Source of the DNA: CAZWEJ01 sp964632435
Lineage (GTDB): Bacteria; Patescibacteriota; Saccharimonadia; UBA4664; SCTI01
Reading direction: 5' to 3'
DNA: 20,199 nucleotides
NCBI GenBank assembly: GCA_964632435.1
Contig: CAZWEJ010000010.1
Coordinates: 1-20,199, forward strand
Under the pieces are notes generated by a model. The model was given only the letters and a program-made list of their open reading frames with translations. It was not told the DNA's origin and searched no databases. Every line of letters starts with the position of its first letter. Position 1 is the stretch's first letter. Position numbers and translations under genes: made by a program. Positions 13,935 to 19,807 of this stretch are shown piece by piece.

Positions 13935-14228
13935 CTAGAACTCGGTGAGCACTGCGATGCCCATCATGATGGTGTAGGCAAAGGCGCAGAGGAGAACGGG
14001 TATCGACGCGATGATGTAATCCTTTGCAGCCAAGATGACTACAAAGACGCCGGCTAGGACGATCGGTGCCAGAAGCACCAAAACCACGATGATTCCACGG
14101 TTCTCGTTGTTGAGGGTCACTGCCCACTCGATAAGAGTGGTCATGAAGAAGTAGGTGCAGGCACCCCAGACAACAAGCATCAGCGCCTGGAGGGGTACGC
14201 TGCGACGATTTACTGCTTCCGACTGCAT
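13935..14228 (-). CDS. Small three-TM membrane protein, unknown function
   Basis: A 97-aa protein. The start at 14228 is set by AGGGAG 5 nt upstream and a good promoter; a longer frame to 14282 would begin inside that promoter. A short basic N-terminus (VNRRS) precedes three helices (about 12-37, 43-66 and 69-93), with the polar loop TLNNENRG between the first two. It looks richer in GC than the flanking non-coding DNA. It is a single-gene unit. The layout parallels the 13075-13386 protein. No family is recognised. Confidence 0.7.
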   Translation of the reverse strand: MQSEAVNRRSVPLQALMLVVWGACTYFFMTTLIEWAVTLNNENRGIIVVLVLLAPIVLAGVFVVILAAKDYIIASIPVLLCAFAYTIMMGIAVLTEF

Positions 14229-14265
14229 CTCCACTCCCTTAGAAGGTACGAAAAAGGTCGATACA

Positions 14266-14294
14266 TTTATAGCATAATTCAAACAAAATGTCTA
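14266..14294 (-). promoter_or_regulatory. Promoter for the 14228-13935 gene
   Basis: On the minus strand, -35 TAGACA (14294-14289), a 17-nt spacer and extended -10 TGC-TATAAA (box 14271-14266). The leader is about 30 nt. Confidence 0.65.
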
Positions 14295-14397
14295 TGCTTA
14301 TTTTGCAGTTTCGCTCTCGATAGAGCTCATCAGAACGACTAGCAATTCGTTGACTGCACCGGTTTTAATTTTCGACAGACCGGAAACTGCCGGCAGC

Positions 14398-14727
14398 CTA
14401 AGCCGACTTGATGAAGCCCTTACCGGTCTTCAGGCTGTACTCACCCTCGACGAGGCGATTCAGCGGCAACCCGCCGGAGCAGATCCCAGTGAAAGCGAGC
14501 GTTTCGCCCTCATCGACCCACTCGAGCTTGTTGAGGGCAACGTCCGCCACCAATGCGCCGGCACGGCGCGAATCGGGCGAAGTGCGCAAGCTGGTGGTGA
14601 ACCGCACCTTGCGTTGAAGGTTCGGGTTGCGATCAGACCCTGGTTCTTCGTAGCGGTTCAAGAAGTCAACCGAGAAGTTGAACTTCCCTGGGCCACGGAC
14701 GATGGCGATAACACCATCTTCTGACAT
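14398..14727 (-). CDS. Hypothetical small soluble protein
   Basis: A 109-aa protein without membrane segments and probably rich in beta strands (VIAIVRGPGKFNFSVDFL; KVRFTTSL; TLAFTGICSGGL). The start ATG follows AGGGAG with a 6-nt gap, the same Shine-Dalgarno style as the 13935-14228 gene. A hairpin (14749-14767) lies in its leader, and a promoter at 14821-14848 is likely. A perfect palindrome CTGCCGGCAG (14387-14396) follows the stop, but no clear terminator is visible. No family is recognised. Base composition is more GC-rich than the neighbouring 14892 gene. Confidence 0.65.
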   Translation of the reverse strand: MSEDGVIAIVRGPGKFNFSVDFLNRYEEPGSDRNPNLQRKVRFTTSLRTSPDSRRAGALVADVALNKLEWVDEGETLAFTGICSGGLPLNRLVEGEYSLKTGKGFIKSA

Positions 14728-14748
14728 GGGTTACTCCCTTGTCTGAGT

Positions 14749-14767
14749 GTATCTGTTGCGCAGATAC
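14749..14767 (-). other. Leader hairpin of the 14727-14398 gene
   Basis: The perfect 7-bp stem GTATCTG/CAGATAC with a 5-nt loop lies in the untranslated leader, shortly upstream of the AGGGAG ribosome site. It could stabilise the mRNA or affect initiation. Confidence 0.45.
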
Positions 14768-14820
14768 CCGCGTTACTCTTTTTCAGAGCCACCTGAACAT
14801 AAGAACAGGAATTAGGAAAT

Positions 14821-14848
14821 ATAATACCATAAAAATATAAAAATACAA
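14821..14848 (-). promoter_or_regulatory. Promoter for the 14727-14398 gene
   Basis: On the minus strand, -35-like TTGTAT (14848-14843), a 16-nt spacer and extended -10 TGG-TATTAT (box 14826-14821). The leader is roughly 85-90 nt. Confidence 0.5.
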
Positions 14849-14891
14849 TAGTTGTTATATTGTACAATGCAGATATAACTTAGGACCAATA

Positions 14892-15335
14892 ATGTCTGCA
14901 GAATTTCCAAAAACACCAGAAGAGTCAGCAAGTTCAACCGATTACTCAAAGTTACTTGATGAGGCAAAAAGTGAAGGCAGAGTACGTCATAATTTCCCAG
15001 AGCGAGCCCCGGAAGAATCAAAAGTGAGAGCAAATTTTCCGGAAAAACCAAAGGAAGCTTCTGAGCTGAAGGCTGAAGAGTCAAAATTGAAGGGTAGCTT
15101 GGTTGAGGAGACAAGAGCTCCAGAAGAAACAGATTGGGCTGGATCTATATCTAAAGGCACTGAGGTAATCCAAAGGGACGGGGGAGATAGGTATCAAGTC
15201 ATTGCTGCCACAGAAGTTAACGGTAGAGTTAGGTACAATCTGTATTGCGAAAGCAGAGGGTCAACCATAACGCTATTTGAAGATGATTTTATAAAGAAGT
15301 TAAATACCGAGGGTAGTCCCTGGAGTTTTGCTTAG
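14892..15335 (+). CDS. Hypothetical protein with a 14-residue repeat and a small C-terminal domain
   Basis: A 147-aa soluble protein in two parts. Residues 1-80 are charged and low in complexity, with a tandem 14-aa repeat: RVRHNFPERAPEES (30-43) and KVRANFPEKPKEAS (44-57). A partial copy, EFPKTPEESAS, lies at 4-14. Residues about 85-137 look like a small beta domain (KGTEVIQRDGGDRYQVI, GRVRYNLYCE, STITLFEDDFIKKL). The ATG follows AGGA (14882-14885) at 6 nt. A -10 candidate is TACAAT (14863-14868) or TATAAC (14874-14879). It is more AT-rich than its neighbours. No signal peptide is present. Function is unknown; the repeat region is probably disordered and may bind a partner. Confidence 0.75.
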   Translation: MSAEFPKTPEESASSTDYSKLLDEAKSEGRVRHNFPERAPEESKVRANFPEKPKEASELKAEESKLKGSLVEETRAPEETDWAGSISKGTEVIQRDGGDRYQVIAATEVNGRVRYNLYCESRGSTITLFEDDFIKKLNTEGSPWSFA

Positions 15336-15339
15336 ATAA

Positions 15340-15384
15340 AGAAAAGCCCCCAAACTGCAGGGGCTTCCTTTCAGCTTGAGGGCT
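15340..15384. terminator. Bidirectional terminator, copy A of a repeated element
   Basis: AAGCCCC (15344-15350) pairs with GGGGCTT (15360-15366). The minus-strand tail TTTCTTTATC is U-rich and serves the 15841-15371 gene; the plus-strand tail CCTTTC is weaker and serves the 14892 gene. The sequence through 15384 closely matches 15893-15935. Confidence 0.75.
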
Positions 15385-15841
15385 CAGGTTCCTTGGGCCA
15401 TCGGCTTGTGACATCACCGTTTCGGTCCAGGGCTAGGCCGGGGCCATTAACGAAGTCAACGTCGATATCGATTTGCGGAGACTGCAATTCAACATCAAGG
15501 CGCGACTGGAGGTCATCTCTGGTCGCATTGATCTCTGCTGCCAGAGCTTCCAGAAACTCGCCTCGACGTTCCCACCGGGCCTCGGTGAAGCTGGGGGATG
15601 CAACCAGATCGATATCCGGCGTACCTCGTACTTTGAAGATCGTTGGTCCGATAATACGAGGAATTACCGTTCGATGGTCGATGTGCTCACCAAATCCCCT
15701 TCGCATCGCTCCGGCCATCACGACGGGGAGCTCGTAGAGGAAATGGAGAGTAAATCGCTGATCATCGGAGAGTTTTGAGCATCTCTCATCGGTACTTGTG
15801 GGGTACCAAGCCTCAACGGGGTTTATGGTGATCTTTGGCAT
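15371..15841 (-). CDS. Hypothetical soluble protein
   Basis: A 156-aa protein. The ATG at 15841 is chosen because TGGAGG lies 5 nt upstream; the longer in-frame start at 15853 overlaps that site. It begins MPKITINPVEAWYP and alternates predicted strands and helices: FTLHFLYELPVVMAGAMRRGFGEH, IIGPTIFKVRGTPDIDLVASPSF, FLEALAAEINATRDDL, then an acidic SPQIDIDVDFVNGPG strand. There are no membrane segments and no family is recognised. It looks GC-rich relative to the 14892 gene. The weak promoter candidate TGT-TCTAAT lies just after the terminator of the upstream operon. Its 3' end carries copy A of a repeated terminator. Confidence 0.65.
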   Translation of the reverse strand: MPKITINPVEAWYPTSTDERCSKLSDDQRFTLHFLYELPVVMAGAMRRGFGEHIDHRTVIPRIIGPTIFKVRGTPDIDLVASPSFTEARWERRGEFLEALAAEINATRDDLQSRLDVELQSPQIDIDVDFVNGPGLALDRNGDVTSRWPKEPEPSS

Positions 15842-15892
15842 GTGCGCCTCCAAGTAGAAGGAATAAACTATTAGAACACATAAATAGAAAAA

Positions 15893-15935
15893 AGAAAAGC
15901 CCCCAAGCAGCAGGAGCTTTCCTTGCTTGAGAGCT
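15893..15935 (-). terminator. Terminator of the 16697-15934 operon, copy B of a repeated element
   Basis: On the minus strand, AAAGCTCC pairs with GGGGGCTTT (one mismatch) and is followed by TCTTTTTTCTATTTA. Apart from a few substitutions and a small gap, this is the same sequence as 15340-15384. Confidence 0.75.
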
Positions 15936-16365
15936 AACTACTAAGCGCCCGAATATCTTCTTCTCGGGATTGGTGGATTTCGTGATGTCCGAGTATGTCG
16001 TTTCCGTATACCATCCATCTGATCGAGCCGGCTTTGCGCCGTTCGAAAGCACCGATTGTCACGATCTGAATGATCTCGATTCCCGCGGTAACCCAGGTCG
16101 AGGCAAGCAGCACCAGCACTTCGCTTGAGCGCAACTCTTCATCCGTGATCGGCAAATCATCGATGAGCCGTTCAACCCCTTGGGCGACCATCTCGTGAAG
16201 ATGACCGTTCGGATTCTTGCGAGCCTCTTTGAGAACGTCCCAGCATTTCCAGTAGAACGTCTCGTCAGGATAACAGATCTCTCTGAATGAGCCGACTCGC
16301 TGCTCGAGCCGATACCTGCTCTCTTGGTTGAGAGGCTCTCCACAGTTGATTGCGATGAGAGTCAT
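15934..16365 (-). CDS. Hypothetical soluble protein
   Basis: A 143-aa protein. The ATG at 16365 follows AGGA at 6 nt, and that AGGA overlaps the stop codon of the upstream gene (TAGGA), so the two genes are coupled. It begins MTLIAINCGEPLNQESRYRLEQRVG, continues with FREICYPDETFYWKCWDVLKEA and a helical region DLPITDEELRSSEVLVLL, and ends in a GAFERRKAGSIRWMVYGNDILGHHEIHQ segment with several histidines. Three cysteines lie in the first 45 residues. No family is recognised. The composition is GC-rich. It is probably co-transcribed with the cysteine-rich gene 16374-16697. Confidence 0.65.
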   Translation of the reverse strand: MTLIAINCGEPLNQESRYRLEQRVGSFREICYPDETFYWKCWDVLKEARKNPNGHLHEMVAQGVERLIDDLPITDEELRSSEVLVLLASTWVTAGIEIIQIVTIGAFERRKAGSIRWMVYGNDILGHHEIHQSREEDIRALSS

Positions 16366-16373
16366 TGTATGTC

Positions 16374-16697
16374 CTATGCCCACGAAGCCATAATGGCTTC
16401 GATTTCAACGAGGTGTCTGTCGACGACATCATCGATATTGCAGCTCTTGACGACACTGCTCTTCCACTCACAGGAGCATATCGCCCTAGCTGTCGTTTCG
16501 TCGCATGTGCTGTCAACAGGGAAGACTTCAATCACATGGCCGCGTTGAGCCATGCGATCCCTCCGATCCTCCTTTTCGTGTTGAGCTCGGTGTCTCGCTT
16601 CGAAACCAGCAACCCTCTCCGGATCCATCGGGTTGCTCCTCTGATTGCACCTACCGCAAATAGCGATAACTGCGTTAACCGTGGTTATCGTTGTCAA
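16374..16697 (-). CDS. Small Cys-rich, zinc-ribbon-like protein
   Basis: A 107-aa protein starting at a TTG with GAGG 5 nt upstream. C14-x-x-C17 near the N-terminus and C74-S-C76-EW-K near the C-terminus, with C65, C86 and H95, could bind a metal. The ICSCEWKSS motif resembles the SCSCGW motif of small proteins common in actinobacteria and their phages. The middle is strongly charged (EARHRAQHEKEDRRDRM). It is the first gene of a two-gene operon. A possible promoter, TTGAAA-16 nt-TAAAAC, lies at the end of the upstream gene. The function is unknown and metal binding is inferred. Confidence 0.6.
   Translation of the reverse strand: MTTITTVNAVIAICGRCNQRSNPMDPERVAGFEARHRAQHEKEDRRDRMAQRGHVIEVFPVDSTCDETTARAICSCEWKSSVVKSCNIDDVVDRHLVEIEAIMASWA
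16383..16401. repeat. Perfect inverted repeat at the 3' end of the 16374 gene
   Basis: CGAAGCCAT (16383-16391), one base, then ATGGCTTCG (16393-16401). In RNA this would give a 7-bp stem with a 5-nt loop, ending seven bases before the stop codon and the ribosome site of the next gene. Confidence 0.55.
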
Positions 16698-16757
16698 CTT
16701 CGCCTCTTTCTAAAGATCTTCGAGATAACGACAATAAAGTTTTACTATGTTTTGTGG

Positions 16758-17198
16758 CTATTTCAAAGCGTAAGTAGATTCGAGGACAATTTTTAAAGTC
16801 TTGAGATCGGACTCATATCGACTATTTGCAATTGCCTGGAGAGCTGGTTCTGCTAACGAAAAAAGGCTGGCAGTCTCGATATTATTTGTGAGCTGTACTC
16901 GGCACCCAGCCTTTGTAGGTCTGATCTTGTAGGAGGAGTTGAATGTAATTGGCCCCTGATTGCTTATCGCTCTAAAACCAGTTTTGCCATCATTATCAAT
17001 AATGTGGGCAGTCAGGTTGAACGTTTTACCCAGACCCATGGATGTAAAAGTTATTATACTTCCAGGGTTAAACCCATCAGTCGCATGAAGCTCGGATACA
17101 CCAGCTTGCCAAAGAGGGTAATTGTCTATTTTGGTAAGAAATTCAAAAGCGACTTCAACTGGAACTTCAATTTCAATACTGTGGCTAGATGTTACCAT
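16758..17198 (-). CDS. SRPBCC (START-like / polyketide cyclase) family protein
   Basis: A 146-aa protein with the SRPBCC pattern: an initial strand HSIEIEVPVEVAFEFLTKIDNYPLWQAGV (paired helices after the first strand), then ITFTSMG, FNLTAHIID, TGFRAISNQGP and a C-terminal helix ALQAIANSRYESDLKTLKIVLES. The family has a hydrophobic ligand pocket; members act in lipid binding, polyketide cyclisation or stress (AHSA1-like). The ATG at 17198 is chosen because GAGGAG lies 4 nt upstream; the longer frame to 17264 overlaps that site. It is divergent from an HxlR regulator, a common arrangement for SRPBCC genes. AT-rich like the 14892 gene and unlike the regulator. Confidence 0.82.
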   Translation of the reverse strand: MVTSSHSIEIEVPVEVAFEFLTKIDNYPLWQAGVSELHATDGFNPGSIITFTSMGLGKTFNLTAHIIDNDGKTGFRAISNQGPITFNSSYKIRPTKAGCRVQLTNNIETASLFSLAEPALQAIANSRYESDLKTLKIVLESTYALK

Positions 17199-17306
17199 TG
17201 GGCTCCTCTTATTGGTTGAAAGATTTTTGTAATGCAAGCTCAACATCTTTGTGCAGTCATACAATTAAAATTTTTGGTTAAACTATTATGCTTGCAAAAT
17301 GGCTCT

Positions 17307-17331
17307 TATACTGGTAAAACCTCATAAGGTT
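17307..17331 (+). promoter_or_regulatory. Possible HxlR-gene promoter with inverted repeat
   Basis: TATACT (17307-17312) could be a -10 box. AACCT-CATA-AGGTT (17318-17331) is a perfect inverted repeat just downstream, where a repressor could block the start. No good -35 is seen. The 181-nt divergent spacer otherwise holds only an alternative TATTAT (17284-17289). Confidence 0.35.
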
Positions 17332-17379
17332 CTAGGAAGTTGCCTGGTTCTTGCACATTTCATGAGGGGAGATTGGTAT

Positions 17380-18084
17380 ATGCCATCAGTCAGGAAGAAG
17401 CTTCTGTGGTATAAAGAGTGCTCTCCGACTGCCAGAGCACTGGATGTTCTAGGAGACAGATGGACGCTCCTGATCATCCGCATTCTCACGGGCGGACCCG
17501 TGAGGTTCACGGAGATCCAGCGTCGTCTACCCGGTATCTCCACCGAACAACTTCGTACTCGTCTCAACCAGATGACTGAGTACGGTCTGTTGAGGAGAGA
17601 GCGTTTTCGCGAGGTGCCTCCTCGTGTCGATTACGAGCTCACAGATCGGGGCCGTAGCGCTCTAAAGGTTGTGTCTGCTCTGACCGAATGGGGAGAGCAG
17701 TGGGCCAGTGGTCCGTTGCTTGAAGATGAGTCGGTTAGCGTTGAGTCGCTTCTGCTCGATAAGGTTGCGATGAAGTCGATACCGGGCACGATGAGTGCTA
17801 TGAGGCTTCGTAATAATGATCGTAGTTTGGGTCAAGTCCTTCTCGAGGTAATCAGCAGCGGAAGTACGCGCCATTACCTGATTAGCGTTCTGGATGGTGT
17901 GGTGGAGTTCATCAACACTGATGGCTATCCGTCCAGTGCCGAAAACGTAATCTCTGGCACCCATGCCCAGTGGGTGCGGTTGCTTCTTGACGGAAACTCG
18001 GGTGGGCTTGTAGTAACTGGCCGCAATTCACACAAGCTCCTCGATATGTTCTTCACAATTGATGAAGAGGCCCTCGCGGCCTAA
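17380..18084 (+). CDS. HxlR-type winged-helix regulator with C-terminal SCP2-like domain
   Basis: A 234-aa protein. Residues about 9-108 match HxlR: the conserved cysteine C14 (ECSPTARAL), LGDRWTLLIIRIL, GGPVRFTEIQRRLPGIS, LRTRLNQMTEYGLLRR and VPPRVDYELTDRG. HxlR proteins are dimeric DNA-binding regulators; the Cys is redox-active in some. Residues about 120-234 look like an SCP2-type ligand-binding domain (VEFINTDGYPSSAENVISG, LLLDGNSGGLVVTG, LLDMFF), a known partner of HxlR domains. The ATG at 17380 is chosen because GGGGAG lies 8 nt before it; a longer frame to 17299 exists. Likely targets are the divergent SRPBCC gene or the operator at 18184 (inference). GC-rich compared with the SRPBCC gene. 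Confidence 0.87.
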   Translation: MPSVRKKLLWYKECSPTARALDVLGDRWTLLIIRILTGGPVRFTEIQRRLPGISTEQLRTRLNQMTEYGLLRRERFREVPPRVDYELTDRGRSALKVVSALTEWGEQWASGPLLEDESVSVESLLLDKVAMKSIPGTMSAMRLRNNDRSLGQVLLEVISSGSTRHYLISVLDGVVEFINTDGYPSSAENVISGTHAQWVRLLLDGNSGGLVVTGRNSHKLLDMFFTIDEEALAA

Positions 18085-18088
18085 TAAA

Positions 18089-18116
18089 GCAGGGGTCGGT
18101 TTATCCCGGCCCCTGC
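18089..18116. terminator. Strong hairpin after the HxlR gene
   Basis: GCAGGGG (18089-18095) pairs with CCCCTGC (18110-18116), extended inward by four more pairs including one T-G. The plus-strand tail is AAAACG, not U-rich; the minus-strand tail TTTATTAG is better. It is likely a transcript end for the HxlR gene even so. Confidence 0.55.
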
Positions 18117-18155
18117 AAAACGCAATTATTGTAAATAAGATTGTTCATAAAAATC

Positions 18156-18184
18156 TTGACAAAATAGCATAGCAATTATATAAA
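18156..18184 (+). promoter_or_regulatory. Near-consensus sigma-70 promoter for the 18254-19020 operon
   Basis: A perfect -35 TTGACA (18156-18161), exactly 17 nt, then TATAAA (18179-18184). The start is expected near 18191, within the adjacent palindrome. This is the strongest promoter in the window by consensus. Confidence 0.85.
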
Positions 18185-18197
18185 TTGGTCAACCAAT
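18184..18197. promoter_or_regulatory. Palindromic operator at the transcription start
   Basis: ATTGGT-CA-ACCAAT is a perfect 6-bp inverted repeat overlapping the last base of the -10 box and the predicted start. The position is typical for a repressor site. TCAACC (18189-18194) can also pair with GGTTGA (18214-18219), so an RNA-structure role is an alternative. Confidence 0.5.
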
Positions 18198-18253
18198 CCC
18201 GAGATCGTTCGTCGGTTGAGCGGTCGTAACTTTCAATGAGGAGGAGGGTAAGG

Positions 18254-18829
18254 ATGCCCCGAAGTATCCTATTCCCCACACATGGTCTTGTCGCCATCGC
18301 ACTGATCTGGCTTTGCTGCTGGCCTTATGCGAAGGCAGCAATGGCTTCACCGGCGCGAGACGCTCCGGTTGCAGTCACGGCGAAGAAGCCGGATCTGCCC
18401 TGCATCACGATCAGCCTGAAGGACCCTAAGGACACCCGTTGTTTTGCGGATCTAACGGCTGGATCGATGGCGAACAAGCTGGCTCTACTCAACCTGAGCG
18501 CGCTGAACAAGCGCCTACGCCAGGATGGGTTGAGCAAGTCGCAACGGCTGAGCACGCTCGCGCAACTGAACAACATGAGCCCCAAGAAGATCTATGACCA
18601 GGCCAAGGTGGCTCGGTCGGATGTCATCAAGGGGGCAATCGCTGCCTGTGCAGTCGGTGCTCTGGTCGGTGCAGCCTTGGCATTCGTCGGCTCAATCATT
18701 GGTAGCAACCTGACCTGGATCGGGGTGCTGACCGGCAGCATCCTAGGATGCATCGGACCATCGATCGTGACCCCAGCGGGCAAGGAAGCGACTCGTCGCC
18801 TCGCCAACGCCTGGAAGTTCCGGAACTAG
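18254..18829 (+). CDS. Secreted or membrane protein with glycine-rich hydrophobic hairpin
   Basis: A 191-aa protein. The start at 18254 follows a strong GGAGGAGGG element; an earlier ATG at 18236 overlaps that site. It has a signal peptide (about 1-29; core GLVAIALIWLCCW, possible cleavage after AKA). C50 and C63 flank a short charged segment and could form a disulfide. Residues about 70-125 are helical (NKLALLNLSALNKRLRQ). Residues 127-172 form a hydrophobic hairpin rich in Gly and Ala (GALVGAALAFVGSIIGS; GVLTGSILGCIG), then a basic tail. No family is recognised. Glycine-zipper hairpins occur in pore-forming and envelope proteins, but a function cannot be claimed. It is followed after 8 nt by a 60-aa two-TM gene in the same transcript. 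GC-rich. Confidence 0.72.
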   Translation: MPRSILFPTHGLVAIALIWLCCWPYAKAAMASPARDAPVAVTAKKPDLPCITISLKDPKDTRCFADLTAGSMANKLALLNLSALNKRLRQDGLSKSQRLSTLAQLNNMSPKKIYDQAKVARSDVIKGAIAACAVGALVGAALAFVGSIIGSNLTWIGVLTGSILGCIGPSIVTPAGKEATRRLANAWKFRN

Positions 18830-18837
18830 GAGGGGCC

Positions 18838-19020
18838 ATGAAGCGTTTCTATATTCCACGTTTCATGCTCCCGGGGATGTTCATGGCTGTGGTCTTCGCC
18901 ATCGTCTTTGACTTGAGCATTTTTGCCTCCCTGGTGTTTTTCACGATCTGCGTCATTGTGTGGCCACCCAGTCTCTACCTCGCCACTTTGGCACGTGAGC
19001 ATTTCACGCGCCGGCGCTAG
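18838..19020 (+). CDS. 60-aa two-TM membrane protein
   Basis: A small protein, MKRFYIPRFMLPG then two hydrophobic segments (about 11-34 and 36-50) and a basic tail ending HFTRRR. AGGAGGGG lies 3 nt before the ATG and overlaps the stop codon of the upstream gene, so translation is coupled. The basic ends suggest both termini face the cytoplasm. It may assist the 18254 product in the membrane (inference). No family is recognised. A terminator follows at 19032-19067. Confidence 0.72.
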   Translation: MKRFYIPRFMLPGMFMAVVFAIVFDLSIFASLVFFTICVIVWPPSLYLATLAREHFTRRR

Positions 19021-19031
19021 AACAACCCAAC

Positions 19032-19067
19032 GACCCCGTAAGGCCTCGCGTCCTGCGGGGTCTTACT
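19032..19067 (+). terminator. Terminator of the 18254-19020 operon
   Basis: GACCCCG (19032-19038) pairs with CGGGGTC (19056-19062), followed by TTACTTT. It lies between convergent genes. The minus-strand side (tail GTTGGG) lacks a U-tract. Confidence 0.75.
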
Positions 19068-19080
19068 TTAAAAATCATAT

Positions 19081-19788
19081 TTAGTATAGAAACCCGGAGT
19101 GATAATTACTGGATCTACTTGAATAATCAATATTTATCCTCTTTACTATCAAAGATCCAAGGCCACTAATCGGATAGATTTTTTCACCTGCCCTGCTTTT
19201 TGGATCATTTTTACAAATGTAGTCTTCTGGGCATGAGTATTTTTTATCTAGAACGTAGGTTATCCTAATTGCTTTATCAGCTTTAACGTACCTCATAGTA
19301 AGAAAATCGAAATTATCTCCCTTGTAACTAGTTGCAAAGTAGTAGGGCATAGACTGACTGCTCTCACGTTCGAATCCTGCTTTACTTAAGTTGCCGTAAA
19401 TCTCATTTTCCAGCTGTGCTAATGGTATGTTATTGATCTCTAATGATCCGCGCGCGAAGGTAGATTCGTCAGGATTTTCTTTAGCAGTAAGACCATCTCC
19501 GTCTACAATTCCTTCCGCATTAATTTGTTTGCCCTTCACGAATACGAAGCTATTGAGTTCATTCTGCAATATTTCTGCGTTGTTATTTAGTCTATTCATT
19601 TTTATAGAGCTTTGTGTAAAAAATATGACAATCATCGATGCGAAGTATACAAATGGGGCAAATATCAACAGCACAATTATCCAACGTAGTGTTTTCTTGA
19701 AATTATTTTTCGATTCTACTGGCAGGGGTGCTGGCTCTACAGTTGAATCTATATCTACCCTGGTTTCAGAATTGTTTTCTTGGGTCAT
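19081..19788 (-). CDS. Hypothetical single-TM protein with extracytoplasmic domain
   Basis: A 235-aa protein. Residues 1-32 are a polar, cytoplasmic tail. One TM helix (about 36-58, WIIVLLIFAPFVYFASMIVIFF) is preceded by lysines, then a domain of about 175 residues probably outside the cell. That domain has C186 and C192 close together (YSCPEDYICKN), possibly a disulfide. Nothing in it matches a family I recognise. TGGAG lies 4 nt before the ATG. The upstream dockerin protein ends 19 nt earlier, so the two genes likely form one transcript and the protein may help secrete or hold it (inference). AT-rich like the first half of the window. Confidence 0.72.
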   Translation of the reverse strand: MTQENNSETRVDIDSTVEPAPLPVESKNNFKKTLRWIIVLLIFAPFVYFASMIVIFFTQSSIKMNRLNNNAEILQNELNSFVFVKGKQINAEGIVDGDGLTAKENPDESTFARGSLEINNIPLAQLENEIYGNLSKAGFERESSQSMPYYFATSYKGDNFDFLTMRYVKADKAIRITYVLDKKYSCPEDYICKNDPKSRAGEKIYPISGLGSLIVKRINIDYSSRSSNYHSGFLY

Positions 19789-19807
19789 GATGCTCCATCG
19801 TTCTTAA

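Noticed and set aside
13773..14057. A 94-codon plus-strand open frame
   Set aside because: It crosses the RRM stop, a strong terminator and the antisense of the 13935 gene, so it cannot be a real unit.
14283..14397. Terminator or small RNA downstream of the 14398 gene
   Set aside because: The palindrome CTGCCGGCAG and the short stem GCTCT-CGAT-AGAGC lack U-tracts and usable loops, so neither is convincing.
14350..14724. A 124-codon plus-strand open frame
   Set aside because: It has no ribosome site, whereas the minus-strand frame 14727-14398 has AGGGAG, an extended -10 promoter and a matching cassette layout.
16365..16796. A 143-codon plus-strand open frame
   Set aside because: It lies antisense to the 16374-16697 and 16758-17198 genes, lacks a ribosome site and a family pattern, and reads as a low-quality protein. 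The minus-strand genes have coupled starts and good ribosome sites.
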